DNA from: Hermatobates lingyangjiaoensis
Taxonomy: Eukaryota; Arthropoda; Insecta; Hemiptera; Hermatobatidae
Direction: 5' to 3'
Length of the DNA: 64,000 nt
NCBI GenBank assembly: GCA_026182355.1
Contig: JAPFBL010000257.1
Location: 460,391-524,390 of the forward strand
A program made the translations under genes and the position numbers. The notes below the pieces were generated by a model, which had not been told where the DNA came from, did no database searches, and saw only the letters and a list, made by a program, of their open reading frames with translations. Below are positions 33,358 to 45,519 of this stretch, piece by piece (position 1 is the first letter of the stretch; each line of letters begins with the position of its first letter).

Positions 33358-33960
33358 ATTTGAATAAAAGCAAACGCATATCAACAATATATTTTCTGGT
33401 GTTTTACAGTTTGTAATTGATGGTCGCATAACGGAAGTATTTTAATTAATCTATATGTCACACTATTTGATAAATCTCAATGTCACACATGGTTATTACA
33501 TTATTTAAGGACATTTTGTTTTTTTAGTAATATTGAAGCAAGAGAAAGGTACTTTTTTTCTTTGCAACCAAATGTCTACTAATTTAATCAACTTCTTTAG
33601 TGGGGCAAGAAAATTAAAATTTCGTATTACGTATTACTTTACTAAGAGTATTTCATAAGCTTAAAACATTGAAAAAGTAATATTACATTACAAATACAAA
33701 AAAAATTGTATATAGTAATATGAAATGTTTTAGATAAATAATCATCTTCATATGAAACAACATATCTATCAGAATAGCAAATCTGCAAAATCAGTTTTTC
33801 ATATGTTTAACAAAATAGAAAAAAAAATTAGGTCTTAAAGCAATCACTTGTGATACGAAGAAGCTTTGTCTTTCTTTCAATCCATTGAATCTACTCTGTT
33901 ACATAAATGTATTAATCAAGTGACTCTAGGAATATATGAATTCAATGCTAATGCAAAGAC
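33358..33960. other. Anonymous AT-rich DNA
   Basis: No feature was recognised. Confidence 0.5.
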
Positions 33961-33965
33961 TAATT

Positions 33966-34180
33966 AATCTGTGGTAGGATCTACCACAACTGAAACTGAC
34001 ACCTGCAAATCATGTACTCAGGGATGATTGCTATCACCCTTATTATAATCTTCTGTTATCAATGACCTACTGGATATTCTGAATAATCAAGGTTACAATA
34101 TGCAGGTATATCCAGGGAATCTTGTAATTGTACTCTTTGACAATTACGCAATATGCTGTCTAAATTGTCAAAAAATTGGC
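33966..34180 (+). pseudogene. LINE reverse-transcriptase palm fragment
   Basis: One frame reads CTQG, a stop, LLSPLL, a stop, then SSVINDLLDILNNQGYNMQV, YPGNLVIV. This matches the CPQGG--SPLLW---ND-L region and the Y-DD catalytic box of Jockey/R1-type LINE reverse transcriptases. The catalytic box reads YPGN instead of YADD, and stops interrupt the frame. Dead relic. Confidence 0.65.
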
Positions 34181-35106
34181 AAAGTAAAAAATCCTCGATA
34201 TAAATACAGGTAAAAAAGAGTATGTATGGTAGGTCTGAAAAACCTCAGGGGTTATTAGAGAGTAAAATCATGTTTAACCTCATGTGACCGTGCGCATAGA
34301 AATACAGGAGCACGAGAGAGCGGACTGGTGGAATAGGTTGGAGAGCCAGTCAAATCATAGACGGCCCGGAGCCTTTTTGCACAGTGCAATGTAGTGCTTC
34401 ATCCATCTGAAGAATGTAATTAACTAATGGATGAAGAAGAAAGAAGGCCAAATTTGACTAGAACAACAGGAACTAATTCAGTCTAAAAATGTCATTCCAA
34501 CTGAACATAAATTTCCAAATAAAACAACAAATCTTTATAGAGAATGATAAAACCGGACACTGTCATATTAACTACTCCTCAAGGAAGTTAAAATTAACAT
34601 CAGTAAGAAAAAATAGACTATCTAGAAGAGGTGGAAACCCCTTATCTCATCCATAATTTAGTCAATTCTTGGCAATCACTTCTAAGAGCAAAAATTTTTT
34701 TTTTTAAAAACATGTCTAATACCAATAGAAGTGGGAAATGTTTCTGAAAGGGCAAATATATTGATAATTAAAGAGCGCTGCTTTAAAATTTAATCTTAAA
34801 GTAGTGTTTGGTATATTGACTCAAACAAGCATTACTAAAAAAAGAGCTGACCCTATTCTAAAATTGAAACTGTTTCTAACTCCAAATCAAACTCTAATTA
34901 ACAAATGGTTGAATGGAAACACACCATCTGACCTGTCCAAAATAAATTCACATCACGAGCTGGAAATGTCATCTTAACCATATTTTATAATACCTATGGT
35001 GTTCTCTATAGCAATATTTGAAAAACCATAAACAGTAAACAGTATCTACTACTCAGAATGTTGATAAACAAATTATGCCCAACATCGCTGGTCTCAAAGA
35101 AAAGTC
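34181..35106. other. Diverged repeat DNA without assignment
   Basis: Probably includes LINE and mariner remains continuing from both sides, but no frame could be followed with confidence. Confidence 0.4.
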
Positions 35107-35199
35107 GTGACGTTGGTACACGACGGTGCTCGCCCTCACACTATCAAACTGACTCAACAAACCATTGGAAAAATGGGTATCATTCCTATCTTTCATTCA
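35107..35199 (+). pseudogene. Mariner-type transposase catalytic-domain fragment
   Basis: The frame reads VVTLVHDGARPHTIKLTQQT then IGKMGIIPI. HDGARPH corresponds to the HDNARPH motif holding the second catalytic Asp of mariner/IS630 transposases. The Pro-Tyr-Ser-Pro-Asp-Leu segment that should follow is not recognisable, and upstream coding is decayed. Confidence 0.65.
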
Positions 35200-35261
35200 A
35201 TCAAGATTTGTGTCTTTTCATGTTGATGGTCTACTAAAATAGGTATTACATTTAGTCAAAT

Positions 35262-35412
35262 TGAACAGGAAATATTTTTTTAATAAACTGTAAAAATTTT
35301 GACTTATAATTCAATCTGAAAGCTGGTGAGGGCGATACAACCATACCATTTGACGGATCAAAAAATGAAATTCTATTTATATATAAAACGTTATATGATG
35401 GATGAGTTAATC
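35262..35412 (+). repeat. TA-flanked repeat family, fragment H
   Basis: Matches the aaaattttgacttataattcaatct segment and the following gacggatcaaaa landmark of the family. Confidence 0.65.
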
Positions 35413-37138
35413 ACAGTTAATGCAAAGAAATTCTTATTTTTTTGCCTTTAGAATAATAATCTCCATATTCACTGTTAGTGAAATATACATATCATATAGA
35501 AAAATTGATTGCATGTTTTTCAAAGTTTAATGTGCTAAAAACCTTGCCAATTTGGAAGTGTATTTAAAATTTTGTTAACACTACAGATTGCAAAGATTTA
35601 TTGATCAAATTGAAATTGGCCGTTTATACTTTCTTGGTGAGCTGACAAACATATCTCCCCTGTTGGAGATATTGCTTTAAACCATCTTAGGTCAATACAG
35701 AAACTAAATATTTATAATTGATTGTTGTTGTTTAAGACCCACAAAACGTTTTTACGTTATGATTATTTTTAATTTCTACATAAAAAAAAGACTTATTGAA
35801 ACAGAAAACTCATTCCTGTGATTGTTTTTCACATTTATTTAATTTTTGTTTCCAACAGATTTTACGCAATTTTAAAAATTAAGATAATTGTAGTACGAAA
35901 TATTAAGATAATAAAGTGTAAATTATTCCATAGTTTTTACATTATATATGGCTTCATAATTTGTACCTCATAATTTGGTCCTCATTTTACAGTCATTTTT
36001 TTTTTCAATATAAAAACTCACATTTAAGAGTGTCAAATTAGAATACTAAGCAACACAAGTAAAATGTAAATAATGCATTTCATTGATTTATTGACGTATT
36101 TACTTTTACATGGAGATTAAAAAACTGCCTGAATTATTAATCAACTTTAGGATAAATATCTTTTACCATTAATGGATAATTTTAAAGTAAAACATAAGAT
36201 ATGAACTGAAATATAATAAAGTTGGTATTTAATACGTGTCGCTGGAGTAGAGGAGGACGTCCAGCGTAGTTTTTAGATAAGAGATTTTGTAATTCAAGGT
36301 CTAGATTACCGATCATGAATAAGTTTTTCCAATATCGCTCTATCTCTGTCTCACGAACTAAAAACTTGCTTCGCTCAACCTATAATTTTCCTGGCGTTTA
36401 TAAAAGTTCAGATTGAGTCGATAACTGGACCAAAAGGAACTTCTAGTATAACATTTTAAGGAAGCATTAGTTATTTTTTGAGTATATCTTTTCCCTATAT
36501 CAAACTTACGTTCGCTGCGTGCATTAAATTTTTGTTTAATTATTAAGAAGGTTATTTATTATAAAACCACTGTGCAAAACTAATTGAGATATCTATAAAA
36601 CTTTTTTTTACATGAATTCTATATTACCTATACACAAAAGTTGTTTACTACTTGGATGATTTCATTATTTCTTCTTTATTTATAACTTGTTTGTTCTTCA
36701 TGAAACATCGACTTCCCAATATAGTAGAGTTTTTGGCGTGTCTGCCTTTATATTTCTCATGGTGTTTTCTTTGCATGGCTCGACGGATCTTGCTTACTTG
36801 AGAAACAATTTCCTTTTGTTAGTGCCTTCTGTTAAAAACTTTCCATTGTTGAACAAATACTATGTATTGATGTTGTTTTCATCAAGTGTGCAATCATTCT
36901 ATCCATAATATTTCTAAACTATATTTGACAAACAAAAGGTGTTTCTATAAATTTTTTGTTTATATGCATTAAAATTCATTATATAAATAAATAAAAGAAT
37001 GATTTTGGGCATATGGATTTTTGATCTTTTCGTCAACAGAAACCTTACCGAATTCAAATTGTAAACCCATCTTGCATAGAAAAACTAAGTAGTATATAAT
37101 AGCCAATTTATATATAGTATATTATGACATATATATAT
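35413..37138. other. Anonymous AT-rich DNA
   Basis: No gene was recognised. A short imperfect stem (cgctgga/tccagcg) lies at 36239-36267. Confidence 0.45.
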
Positions 37139-37503
37139 AAACTAGAATTTAAAAAGAACACATAGAAAGGAAATCACTGAACTCACTACTATATTTCGAT
37201 GTCCTCGTCTTCAGGAAAAGAAGTGAATCGCTCCAAAGGCTGATAACGACTGACTTGGCGTTCGAACTGAATCACTCAAACAGGGTAGCCAACTTTCGGA
37301 GGAAAGGTAGACAGGGAAGATAAAGATATACAAGCCAAATAAAAATTAAAAAATGAAAACATTTAACTAAAATAAAATTAAAAGCTGATAACAACTAAAA
37401 AATAAGAGAAAAAAAAATCAACGATTGAGGTTAAGCCCAGGAGCCGATCTACCGCCCAGAAGTCTAATAAGTCCTTCTTCTGAAGCTCTCAGAGTAACTT
37501 CGG
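37139..37503 (-). mobile_element. PLE copy 5: GIY-YIG tail, untranslated region and ribozyme
   Basis: Minus strand. The C-terminal codons (37503-37423) read EVTLRASEEGLIRLLGGRSA and PGLNLNR before the stop, then an AT-rich 3' untranslated region, a GC-richer stretch and a ribozyme motif. The coding end is cut at the (TA)n tract beginning at 37505. Confidence 0.78.
37183..37220 (-). ncRNA. Hammerhead ribozyme motif (ATAT, cleavage base A)
   Basis: Minus strand: CTGAAGA (37214-37208), extra C, short stem II GA/TC, GAA, ATAT, A, GTAGTGAG. Same family as 29831-29866. Stem I is weak. Confidence 0.6.
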
Positions 37504-37504
37504 T

Positions 37505-37520
37505 TATATATATATCAATA

Positions 37521-37576
<56 letters not shown>
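37505..37576. repeat. (TA)n microsatellite
   Basis: TA repeats with one early interruption, between two PLE insertions. Confidence 0.95.
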
Positions 37577-37579
<3 letters not shown>

Positions 37580-37670
37580 CTGATAAAACGAAATACGATC
37601 CAAACTGGACACAATACGAGTTAGAGATTAACAAAGTGCAACACACAAAGTAAGGAAACACACTTACAGA

Positions 37671-37702
37671 CTCAAATTTTCGGGTAATCCGTCTTCAGGA
37701 GA
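37671..37702 (-). ncRNA. Hammerhead ribozyme motif (AATT, cleavage base T)
   Basis: Minus strand: CTC, CTGAAGA (37698-37692), extra C, stem II GG/CC, GAA, AATT, T, GAG. Stem I CTC/GAG. Confidence 0.65.
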
Positions 37703-38243
37703 AAAGAGAATGGGAGACCAAGCACGTTGTAGACGCAACGACAAGTAACCAACCCGGCAACCGCCAGCGCTGTCAACCGTACCCGGTCTTAAAGTATAGA
37801 ATTAGGAGAAGATATAAACAGAAATTCAGATAAGCAGTACTGGTTGGGTAAAACTATAAATAGGTGAAAAATTATAAGCAATATAAGATAAAAACAAACT
37901 ATAAAACACAAAAATAATGATAGAGAAAAGAAGAAAAAAATAAATAAATAAAAATAAATACAATACAAAAACCAATGCAAGTTTTTTGTTTATTTATTTA
38001 TTTATTTTTTTCTTCTTTTCTCTATCATTATTTTTGTGTTTTATAGTTTGTTTTTATCTTATATTGCTTATAATTTTTCACCTATTTATAGTTTTACCCA
38101 ACCAGTACTGCTTATCTGAATTTCTGTTTATATCTTCTCCTAATTCTATACTTTAAGACCGGGTACGGTTGACAGCGCTGGCGGTTGCCGGGTTGGTTAC
38201 TTGTCGTTGCGTCTACAACGTGCTTGGTCTCCCATTCTCTTTT

Positions 38244-38275
38244 CTCCTGAAGACGGATTACCCGAAAATTTGAGT
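38244..38275 (+). ncRNA. Hammerhead ribozyme motif (AATT, cleavage base T)
   Basis: CTC (38244-38246), CTGAAGA (38247-38253), extra C, GG/CC stem, GAA (38264-38266), AATT, T (38271), GAG. The twin of the preceding motif. Confidence 0.65.
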
Positions 38276-38391
38276 CTGTAAGTGTGTTTCCTTACTTTGT
38301 GTGTTGCACTTTGTTAATCTCGAACTCGTATATATATATATAGTTCACACAGGAAAGAGGAAAACAAATAAAGACACACACAAAAAAGACT

Positions 38392-38430
38392 CACAACGAT
38401 ATTTCGACAGTCGACGTCGACGTCAAGTAG
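38392..38430 (-). ncRNA. Degenerate hammerhead motif (ATAT type)
   Basis: Keeps GTC-GAA-ATAT-C-GTTGTG but the CTGATGA box has become CTTGACG. Inactive. Confidence 0.5.
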
Positions 38431-38639
38431 TCCCTTTGAGTAGCTGAAGCTAACTGAGTGGTAGGTCGAATGCGACGAACACGCACGCACTCTGCCGGCC
38501 GCCCTAGGTAAGCTACTAACTACAGAGAGAAAAATAACTAAAAAGAACAAAGAACGCAGTAGGAAGGTTTTTGCGTTGACCAACGCAACGTAGGAAGCCC
38601 TGTGACCATTCATACGTAAGTTGAGCTGCGTAGAGGCCA

Positions 38640-38960
38640 TACCAACGTAGAATGCATCACACTGGGTGCAGTCCAAACGGTAAACGCAATTAACCGAGGT
38701 GGATGAGGTGTGGGGAGGACAAGGGTAGTTAATATTGCTCTGGGTGGAAGTAAAAAAGGGATTAGGGTTGATGATAAGACAGGTTTGGCATCTGCTCCTC
38801 CGCACTCCACCATTCCCCTCCCAAGTGTAGGGTTCAAGGGAGAATGATGGGAGAAAATGCCTCTGAGGTTCGGTGGTTTACTATATCTTAAGGAGGGGGC
38901 TTCAGGAAAAATAGATGAGGTAGAAGGAGAAGAGGACAGTAAAGGGAAAAACTCCTTCAT
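38640..38960 (-). pseudogene. PLE linker, zinc-knuckle and partial GIY-YIG
   Basis: Minus-strand frames: MKEFFPLLSSSPSTSSIFPE, SLRYSKPPNLRGIFSHHS (linker), a frameshift near 38800, then CQTCLI (Cys cluster), NCVYRLDCTQCDAFYVGMAS and LNLRMNGHRAS. The frame then leaves the endonuclease after HRAS, so the segment with the catalytic Glu is gone. The closest copy here is the 24546/25115 protein. Disabled by frameshift and deletion. Confidence 0.75.
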
Positions 38961-39320
38961 GACAGAACCAATCCTATGAGCACCAGGGAAAAAGTGGATG
39001 TTAGGAAAACACTATCAGTATGGTTTTTTCTCGGTACGTGCCGGTGAACTATTTCAGCCGGCAATACACGACTATCAATGACATAGGAAGGGTAGACCCG
39101 ATCAGCTAATTTTTCCCTTAAACAATTAATATGGGAACTTCGGTTTTTCAAGTTATTACAAAGCCTGTGGATGCGGATGGAAAGGGATCTGGGGATTGCT
39201 TTTTTGAGGTGAGTGGGATGGCAACTACTGTAGTGGAGGTACTGCTGTGCATTCGTTGGTTTTATATGTTCAGAGGTGGAGAAACTGCCTTCACCAAAGG
39301 AAAGGTGCCAGAAACGGGAG
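38957..39320 (-). pseudogene. PLE post-reverse-transcriptase segment
   Basis: Reads KPTNAQQYLHYSSCHPTHLK, then AIPRSLSIRIHRLCNN, SSHINCLREKLADRVYPSYV, the segment that follows the catalytic palm in PLE reverse transcriptases (the QYLHY-S-HP-H-K--IP--LRI motif string). The palm should lie directly upstream but is missing. Confidence 0.7.
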
Positions 39321-39780
39321 ACTAAGGCCTAATGACAGGTAGGAACAAAAGAGTTTAGATAACTTGATACTGTTTCTACTCCGCAATTTACCCAGAAGTT
39401 TATGGGCTCGTGTCAAAATATTATTGACAGGAATTAAATGGTTCCGAGAAGTACGCACAAGGACATTAGTAACAGATGAGAGCCTTGAAATGTGAGAACC
39501 CGTCAGAGACACGTAGTTGGACAAGGTGAAATAGGATAGTTGAAGGGAGTACTAACATTGCAACATTACACCGGAACTGGGGTGGGAAGGCAGAGAGCGG
39601 CATTTTTAATGTCAAACCATTAGGAGGAATATTTAGAGATAGACAGTTAGATAGGAATTCAATATGGGAAATGCAATTAGCAATTTTACGTGACAGGTAG
39701 TCAACCTCACCTAGCCAAAACTCAACAGGATTAACTATAGTACAAAAAATTAAGAAACAAAATCTAAAAAAAAAAAACAA
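39300..39780 (-). pseudogene. PLE N-terminal domain fragment
   Basis: Minus-strand frames: VEFWLGEVDYLSRKIANCIS, HIEFLSNCLSLNIPPNGLTL, with a frameshift, then SSVTNVLVRTSRNHL and RAHKLLGKLRSRNSIKLSKL. This resembles the region between the N-terminus and the reverse-transcriptase core of PLE proteins. It runs directly into the post-palm segment at about 39320. Confidence 0.6.
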
Positions 39781-40013
39781 TACGAAATAACAAAAGTAAG
39801 AAAAATATAAATAATAATTATAAGTTAGAAAACAGTATAGAAAGAGTGTAAGGAGCTTCTAGGAAAAGTAAAGAAACCAGGAAGCAGACAAAAACAAAGA
39901 AATGCAATACCATAACGGCAACAAACAGAGGAAACCAGTGGTCGGCGCGATCGCGCATTCGAATCATAACTTGAAACGATCCAACATGTATATATATATT
40001 TATTTATACACAA

Positions 40014-40185
40014 AACTAAAGTTTATCGGGACTCGGTCAGTTCTTCAGGTTCAAATTAAACTCTCATTGCCAACGTTTCGGTCTTTACTTAAAACATTTT
40101 TCTTAGGCAGAAGTATAAATTTTGAAACAGAAGAACTAAGTATTGCATTACAAATTATTTTAAAAAGAAAAATAGTATGTGGATT
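40014..40185 (-). mobile_element. Solo PLE terminal repeat (GAAACGTTGGC)
   Basis: Homologous to 9044-9228. The minus strand keeps GAAACGTTGGC (GAA, ACGT, T) but not the CTGANGA box. It begins next to a TA-rich tract. Confidence 0.6.
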
Positions 40186-40189
40186 TTAA

Positions 40190-43100
40190 CAACAACTGTA
40201 GTCTGAATGAACACGTGACACTCTTTCACAAGGTGTTGGCGTTCATCCTACTGTTTCTGTACAATATTACTTAAGATAAGCTACGAGTACTTTTTTGAAT
40301 TTATATTAAATGAGTGATATTTTTCCAATTTTTCGGTTATTTCGGAAAAATGAACTCTATGTTATGTTGAATTTACTATTGCCTTTATGAGAATGTGCGA
40401 TCAAAATTTCATGAATTTGCATCATTGCAAAAATGGTATAAAACCTAAAAATGATAAATATACGTTCCTTGCCAGATTTATTAACCTTAATCATTCTAAG
40501 AACTCTGAATTCAATGTAATAATTTATTTGAAATAACATCTTCTTAATATTAAAATAATAATAAATCATCACCAATTTTCAATTGAAATACCGTATTTAA
40601 AATTTAAAAAGTCAATTAAAAATTGCATAACCACTTAAATAAAAGAAAATATTCTGTAACAAAAGTGAAATAAAAGAACTATTCAAAATATTTACTTTTA
40701 ATAAGTTATATTTTTATTAATTACCTTAAGTCGTTATCAAAATTTAATTTATTTACTATTTAATTAACCACCTGAACACTAGTTTATCAAGTAATATCCA
40801 TCAAATGATATCAATAATCTTTTCATTACCATTAGTGATTTGATTAACACACTTTGTCCATGTATGTTATATACATAACTTATTTGTTATAATTACCTGT
40901 CTGATTATTTGATTTAAATGAATCAAATTTAAATACTACAAGTTTTATTTCATAATGGAATCATGGTTTGTCAAGTGAATCGTAACATCTGTGCACTTTT
41001 TAATTCTTCTAAACAAATGTGGCAAAAATATTTTCATTATAATCAGCAATTGTATATCTACTATTAATTAATTAAATTGATTGTTCATAAATCCTGATAA
41101 GGGTTACTACTTAGAGTAAAGATGTGTGCAGACCGCACCAGATTTGTTTTGTTTTTTTTTTTTATAACATGTAATAAATCTGTACATGGTTACAAGAGTG
41201 ATAAAAATATATTATTGATTCGATAGTTTGTTAATAAACTAGAGGAATTTTGTTCATACCCTTGTAGCAACTCGAAAAAAAAGTAACTCTATAAAAACTT
41301 TGTTATGAAGAATATATATCTTTGAGAGGACAGAGCGGAGCTACCTTGGGTCAACAAGACTTATTGATCCATTCCTCTCTGAAAGCAATAGTAGTTATTA
41401 CATAAATGATAAAGGGAAAAGAAAATTAAAAGCGGTAAATATTTAACTTCTTTTATAAAAAATATAAAAGTCAATAGAATAATCAGTTAATAATTGACAT
41501 ATGTATATATGCAATTCATTTTCAATTAGTAAATTGAATTTATAATTTTTCGATTTTTCTGTTATTTTTAGCATTGCTGAAATTAAAATCAAAGTGTGCG
41601 TTATATTTGTACTCACAAGACAAATATATGACAGAAATATATCTCTAGATAATTTAGTTAGTTAATTAATTTAATACAAAACCTGCAAGCATATTTCTGG
41701 CTGTATTCCATTCCAGCTTACATCTCTTTAGTTTACCACACATTGCTTGAACGAAACGCCAAATATGTTACAAATGTTCTGTACATGCCCCTTTTGCTAT
41801 TGGTTGATATTTTTGTAATAGATTTATCAAAATTTGCAGTTATTAGCATTTTCTCGTCATGATGCTCATAGAAAAACGTGATAACAGAAAGAGTCAAGCG
41901 TTACCTTACCAACCCAGCAAATGAGAGTTCTAAAACCCATGTTATTTCCAAAGACAACTGAAATTTATGACTACTAGAAAGTATTGTGCTAACCAAAATC
42001 ATCAAACTACGGATTAAACATTATTGTAATAAATTGAACGTGACACATTCGAGTTGAATCAAACAAAGATTGAAGGTCCAGGAAGAGAAAAACCAATAAA
42101 CTAAAGTGTACAATATATGTTAACTTGTTGTCAGAATCCAAGTGTAAAGCCAAATGAAACACCCATGACAGTAATTCTATAAGCACAGCTAAGATTTGAT
42201 GGATTACATGAATATAGTGGTTCTATAAATGTGATTATAAGTTAACAGTGAGTCTTGGGATTTTTCATGAAATGGCGACACGTAAAATTATTAACTAAGT
42301 CAACTTTGAAACGTTATCACAATAGACAGCGATGGCCTTTGAGCGCATATTATGTTACAATTTCTTGTTTACGTTTATAAGGCATGAAAATAGAAAACAG
42401 TCTTTGATTATATCCTCTACTTTCACGAGTTCACGAAATCATGCTTATTAACTTCTTCTATTCTTCTATACTAATATAAGAAACAGAGACATTAGTGGCT
42501 GTCTATCTGACTTGCAAATAGAGATACTTAACTACTGATATCAGAGAGATGAAATTTGGACAATTGATTGTCTCTTCATGACCTAGGCCCTAGGCAAATG
42601 ATAAAAAAGAACACTCCAAAAATCAGTTCTTATTAATAAGTAAATAATATCAATAATATCAAAAAGTATAAGTTGATAAAAGTAAACAAATTCCAAAAGC
42701 AACTAATTAAAATTAACTGAGTAATTAAAAGCTATAATTAAGAATATTTCTGTATCATGTCCTTGAAAACTTACGAAACCTAGATGAAACAAATTATGAT
42801 AACATACCAATCACTTTGCACAGAATTTGGTCTCATTAAAAGCCGTGATTATTAGAACTGCACTTACTTATAACCAATGCAATACTTTTTGAATGATTTA
42901 AAGACATTTATTGTGGCCAGATTGTTATTTTTCCATCGATACATGTTAACTTACGGGCAATATTTTATGAGCTGTCTGAAGAAAGGTATACTTCATAAAG
43001 CAAGAGAGCAATGAAAGAGTGTTTACATACTTTTGTACAATACTTATTTATTTCAATAAAAAAAACACTCATAACTGCCTAATTTTAAGAATTTTAATAG

Positions 43101-43280
43101 TAATTTAAGTTGTAAAATCTTTAGACTAAGATTGGGATGTGAGAAAGACGACTAGCCCAGCAGGTCATAGGTTATTGCACCCCCTTCCACCCTACCCAAA
43201 CCTTCCTACTTCCATTTTAGTCAGTGGGATTCACGCCTTTGCAACTAGTAAATAGCATAGATTTAGTTTATTTTTAATTT
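40190..43280. other. AT-rich DNA with one old repeat end
   Basis: 41105-41165 resembles the right end of the TA-flanked repeat family (tagagtaaagatg...gaccgcaccagattt). No gene was recognised in the rest. Confidence 0.45.
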
Positions 43281-43390
43281 AGATTTGTTTAATTTATTAA
43301 GTGAAACCTGAAGATAACCGATGATAGGCCGTAAGCTTGAGAAATTAGTTATAGCATTTTAAAAAAATTACCTATACAATTTAAAATTAA
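43281..43390 (+). mobile_element. Old PLE terminal-repeat relic
   Basis: CTGAAGAT, an ACC...GG partial stem and CGTAAGCTTGAG resemble a ribozyme of this series with GAA changed to GTA. AGCT would be the self-complementary block. Confidence 0.35.
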
Positions 43391-43570
43391 GTTATGGTGA
43401 TTAAAAATACAGTTTATTAGTTTGGCATAATTGACCCCCTTACCTATGGATTACAGTGAAATGTTCTGTGATAGAGTGTTGTGAATTCTTGGCCAATTTA
43501 ATATGGACGTCAAAGCCAACCCAGCGCAAACCAGGAAGAGTTTAGTCAATGCAGAAACTGCTGCAAAATG

Positions 43571-43607
<37 letters not shown>
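43571..43607. repeat. (TA)n microsatellite
   Basis: An uninterrupted TA tract. The following 60 bases match in reverse the sequence before the TA tract at 14504-14524. Confidence 0.95.
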
Positions 43608-43608
<1 letters not shown>

Positions 43609-43744
43609 ATAACAGCATTTTCCATAAACACGTTAAATAACAATCAATGATCAAACCACAATATGAAAAGGGTTGGGTTTGCTCATGAAGGTCAGGATTC
43701 TCTCTCTGTTGGAAAGGTCGTTGTTTGAGCTTTAGAGGCTTTTA

Positions 43745-43828
43745 TAAAGACGCATCTATTATTCGCGGATTTTCGCTTTTCGCGGGTGTCTTCAGTCCCC
43801 ATTATTCGCGAAAAGTGAGGGTTTACTG
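43745..43828 (-). mobile_element. Pogo/Tigger-type transposon end
   Basis: On the minus strand, from 43828: CAGTAAACCCTCACTTTTCG, then repeated CGCGAA blocks (ttcgcgggtg, attcgcggat). This is the TIR style of pogo/Tigger elements. TA, the usual target duplication, follows the end at 43829-43830. Only one end was seen. Confidence 0.65.
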
Positions 43829-43830
43829 TA

Positions 43831-44730
43831 TTATTTATAGAATCGGTCTTATAAATCTCTCTATTCGACTGTAAGATAGTTTATATTTATACCAATCGGT
43901 CACTCTAAGTTTGCTTCTAATTAGGATAATTGTAGAAATTTTGAAGGAACACAATTACTAGACATCGTATTTCTTCTACTAAAATCGTTAAAAACTGTTT
44001 TAAGAGTATCCGCCTTATTGTTAAACCTAAACCATTTTGCGACGCCAACTTTATGGCAGTAACCGTCTTCCTTCTGATATTGAAAAACGTAACTTTATTA
44101 ACAATGCTAAGTTTATTATTATTAATCATTCCATTAGGTCATCTGTACTTGACTTTCCTATCGCTGCTCCACATAACATGTTGTGCATTTCAGCAAAATC
44201 CTATGGTTGAATCATAGGAAGCACTTTAACGAAATTCTATCTGACACTGCATCTCCTACGGTGGCAGAAAGTGATCGGTGATATACAACGCCATCACCCA
44301 ATATTTGTATATTAACCGTACCAAACACTCTATCAGGATTGCAGTTAGGTCCAAGTTGCCCACTTGAGCCAGGTTGGTTACTTGTTCAGTCCTAACACAA
44401 ACACTACCATTCTACCTTCTTTAAGATTTTTAACTCCACTTCTAAAACCATAAGCTCTTAATTAATATTGCAATGCCTTCCCAATCACACATTCATTTAA
44501 TGAGCTCAGCTCTAGGCCACTTTATTGTGTTCTAGATTAATATGGCTTACCTGCATCCATTGTGACTAATAGAAGTTACTGGATGGCTATTAATATAAAT
44601 TGCCTTTTAGTGGCCCCACATGGCCAGACTCCCAGCTCGCTCCACCCAGAGCAATGTAAGAGCCCAACAAAACAACACTCAGCACCAAACAGTCAAGAGT
44701 TGATGACAGAGTTCCCAGTTCGAATCATTC
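43831..44730. other. Unassigned DNA, possibly old retroelement
   Basis: One plus frame (about 44078-44165) reads NFINNAKFIIINHSIRSSVL then PIAAPHN, vaguely like a retroelement protein. It is too decayed to name. Confidence 0.35.
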
Positions 44731-44790
44731 AAAAAATCTGGAGTGGCTTATACTCAACTTTACTATAAGAAACATAATATGTGTATGTTA
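44731..44790 (-). repeat. TA-flanked repeat family, end fragment J
   Basis: aaaaaatctggagtggctta followed by ctcaactttactataag matches the family's right end in reverse. Confidence 0.6.
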
Positions 44791-45519
44791 AACATCACTC
44801 GTTGAAAACATAATCTTAATATGATTTTGCAGCAGAACATTTTGCTTTTGAGGTATTTTATTCAGCTAAACATACTAATATGTCATTAATTTTATGGAAA
44901 GAAAAATACATTGAATGTTGTAAAAAAATAAACTACGAGGCTACTTAACACAGTTATTCATAGGGTTATCAGTTTAAATGATATGAATGCTTCTCTTTCC
45001 TTCAAAGTTTTCCTCATAATGACTGAAAATTCCTTCTATAACGACTTTCGCCTAACCCTCATTTAAATTTTCAACAAATTTATAACTTTTATAAACGATG
45101 CTCTCATTTATAAACTTTTCTATCCTACTATATATATCTTCCATCTCACTTCACTACATTAGTATTCGCATTGAAAGATGCCATCACAAAATAGCTTACT
45201 AAAATTTCCCTAAAAGGAACAGATATTTAATTTGATATATAAAAATGTTTAAAAATGTGTTATTTTTCCTTATATTATTCAATTTAAAATTAACATTGTC
45301 TGCTATAAATGTGTTCAAACTCTATTATCAGCTTATACAGGGTGGTCCAAAATGATCTGACACATTTGTAGGCTTAATAAAAGCCAAACATAATAAATCA
45401 TTTGAAAAAAACTTTTATTTTCTGAATGTACATATAATGCCATTTTATTTTATTTATACCAAAATGTATTTATATATTTGATAAGCTTTTTTTATTTATT
45501 TTCAAAATATCCTTATGAA

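Larger units (their letters stand above)
37614..38331. mobile_element. PLE copy 6: palindromic terminal repeats without coding sequence
   Basis: Arms 37614-37950 and about 37990-38331 are inverted copies around a roughly 40-base centre (37951-37989). Each has a ribozyme motif, a GC-rich stretch (gctggcggttgccgggttgg type) and an ATAAA-rich inner segment. The coding part is lost in both arms. The 63-residue frame at 37789-37980 is translated untranslated-region sequence. Confidence 0.8.
38342..39988 (-). mobile_element. PLE copy 7: internally deleted, reverse-transcriptase core missing
   Basis: Minus strand, bounded on both sides by TA repeats. From its 5' end (39988) it has a 5' region, N-terminal coding sequence (39780-39300), then directly the post-reverse-transcriptase segment (about 39320-38957), the linker and zinc-knuckle (38960-38760), half of GIY-YIG (38760-38640), and the ribozyme-bearing 3' end shared with 26036-26120. 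The reverse-transcriptase palm and the C-terminal half of GIY-YIG are deleted. It is the only copy here spanning both protein ends. Confidence 0.78.

Noticed and set aside
43140..43190. tRNA gene suggested by an A-box-like string (actagcccagcagg)
   Set aside because: No B box or cloverleaf could be paired around it.
43831..44170. GIY-YIG or retroelement protein in the plus frame with NFINNAKF
   Set aside because: No catalytic residues or neighbouring domains could be found, so it is too weak to name.
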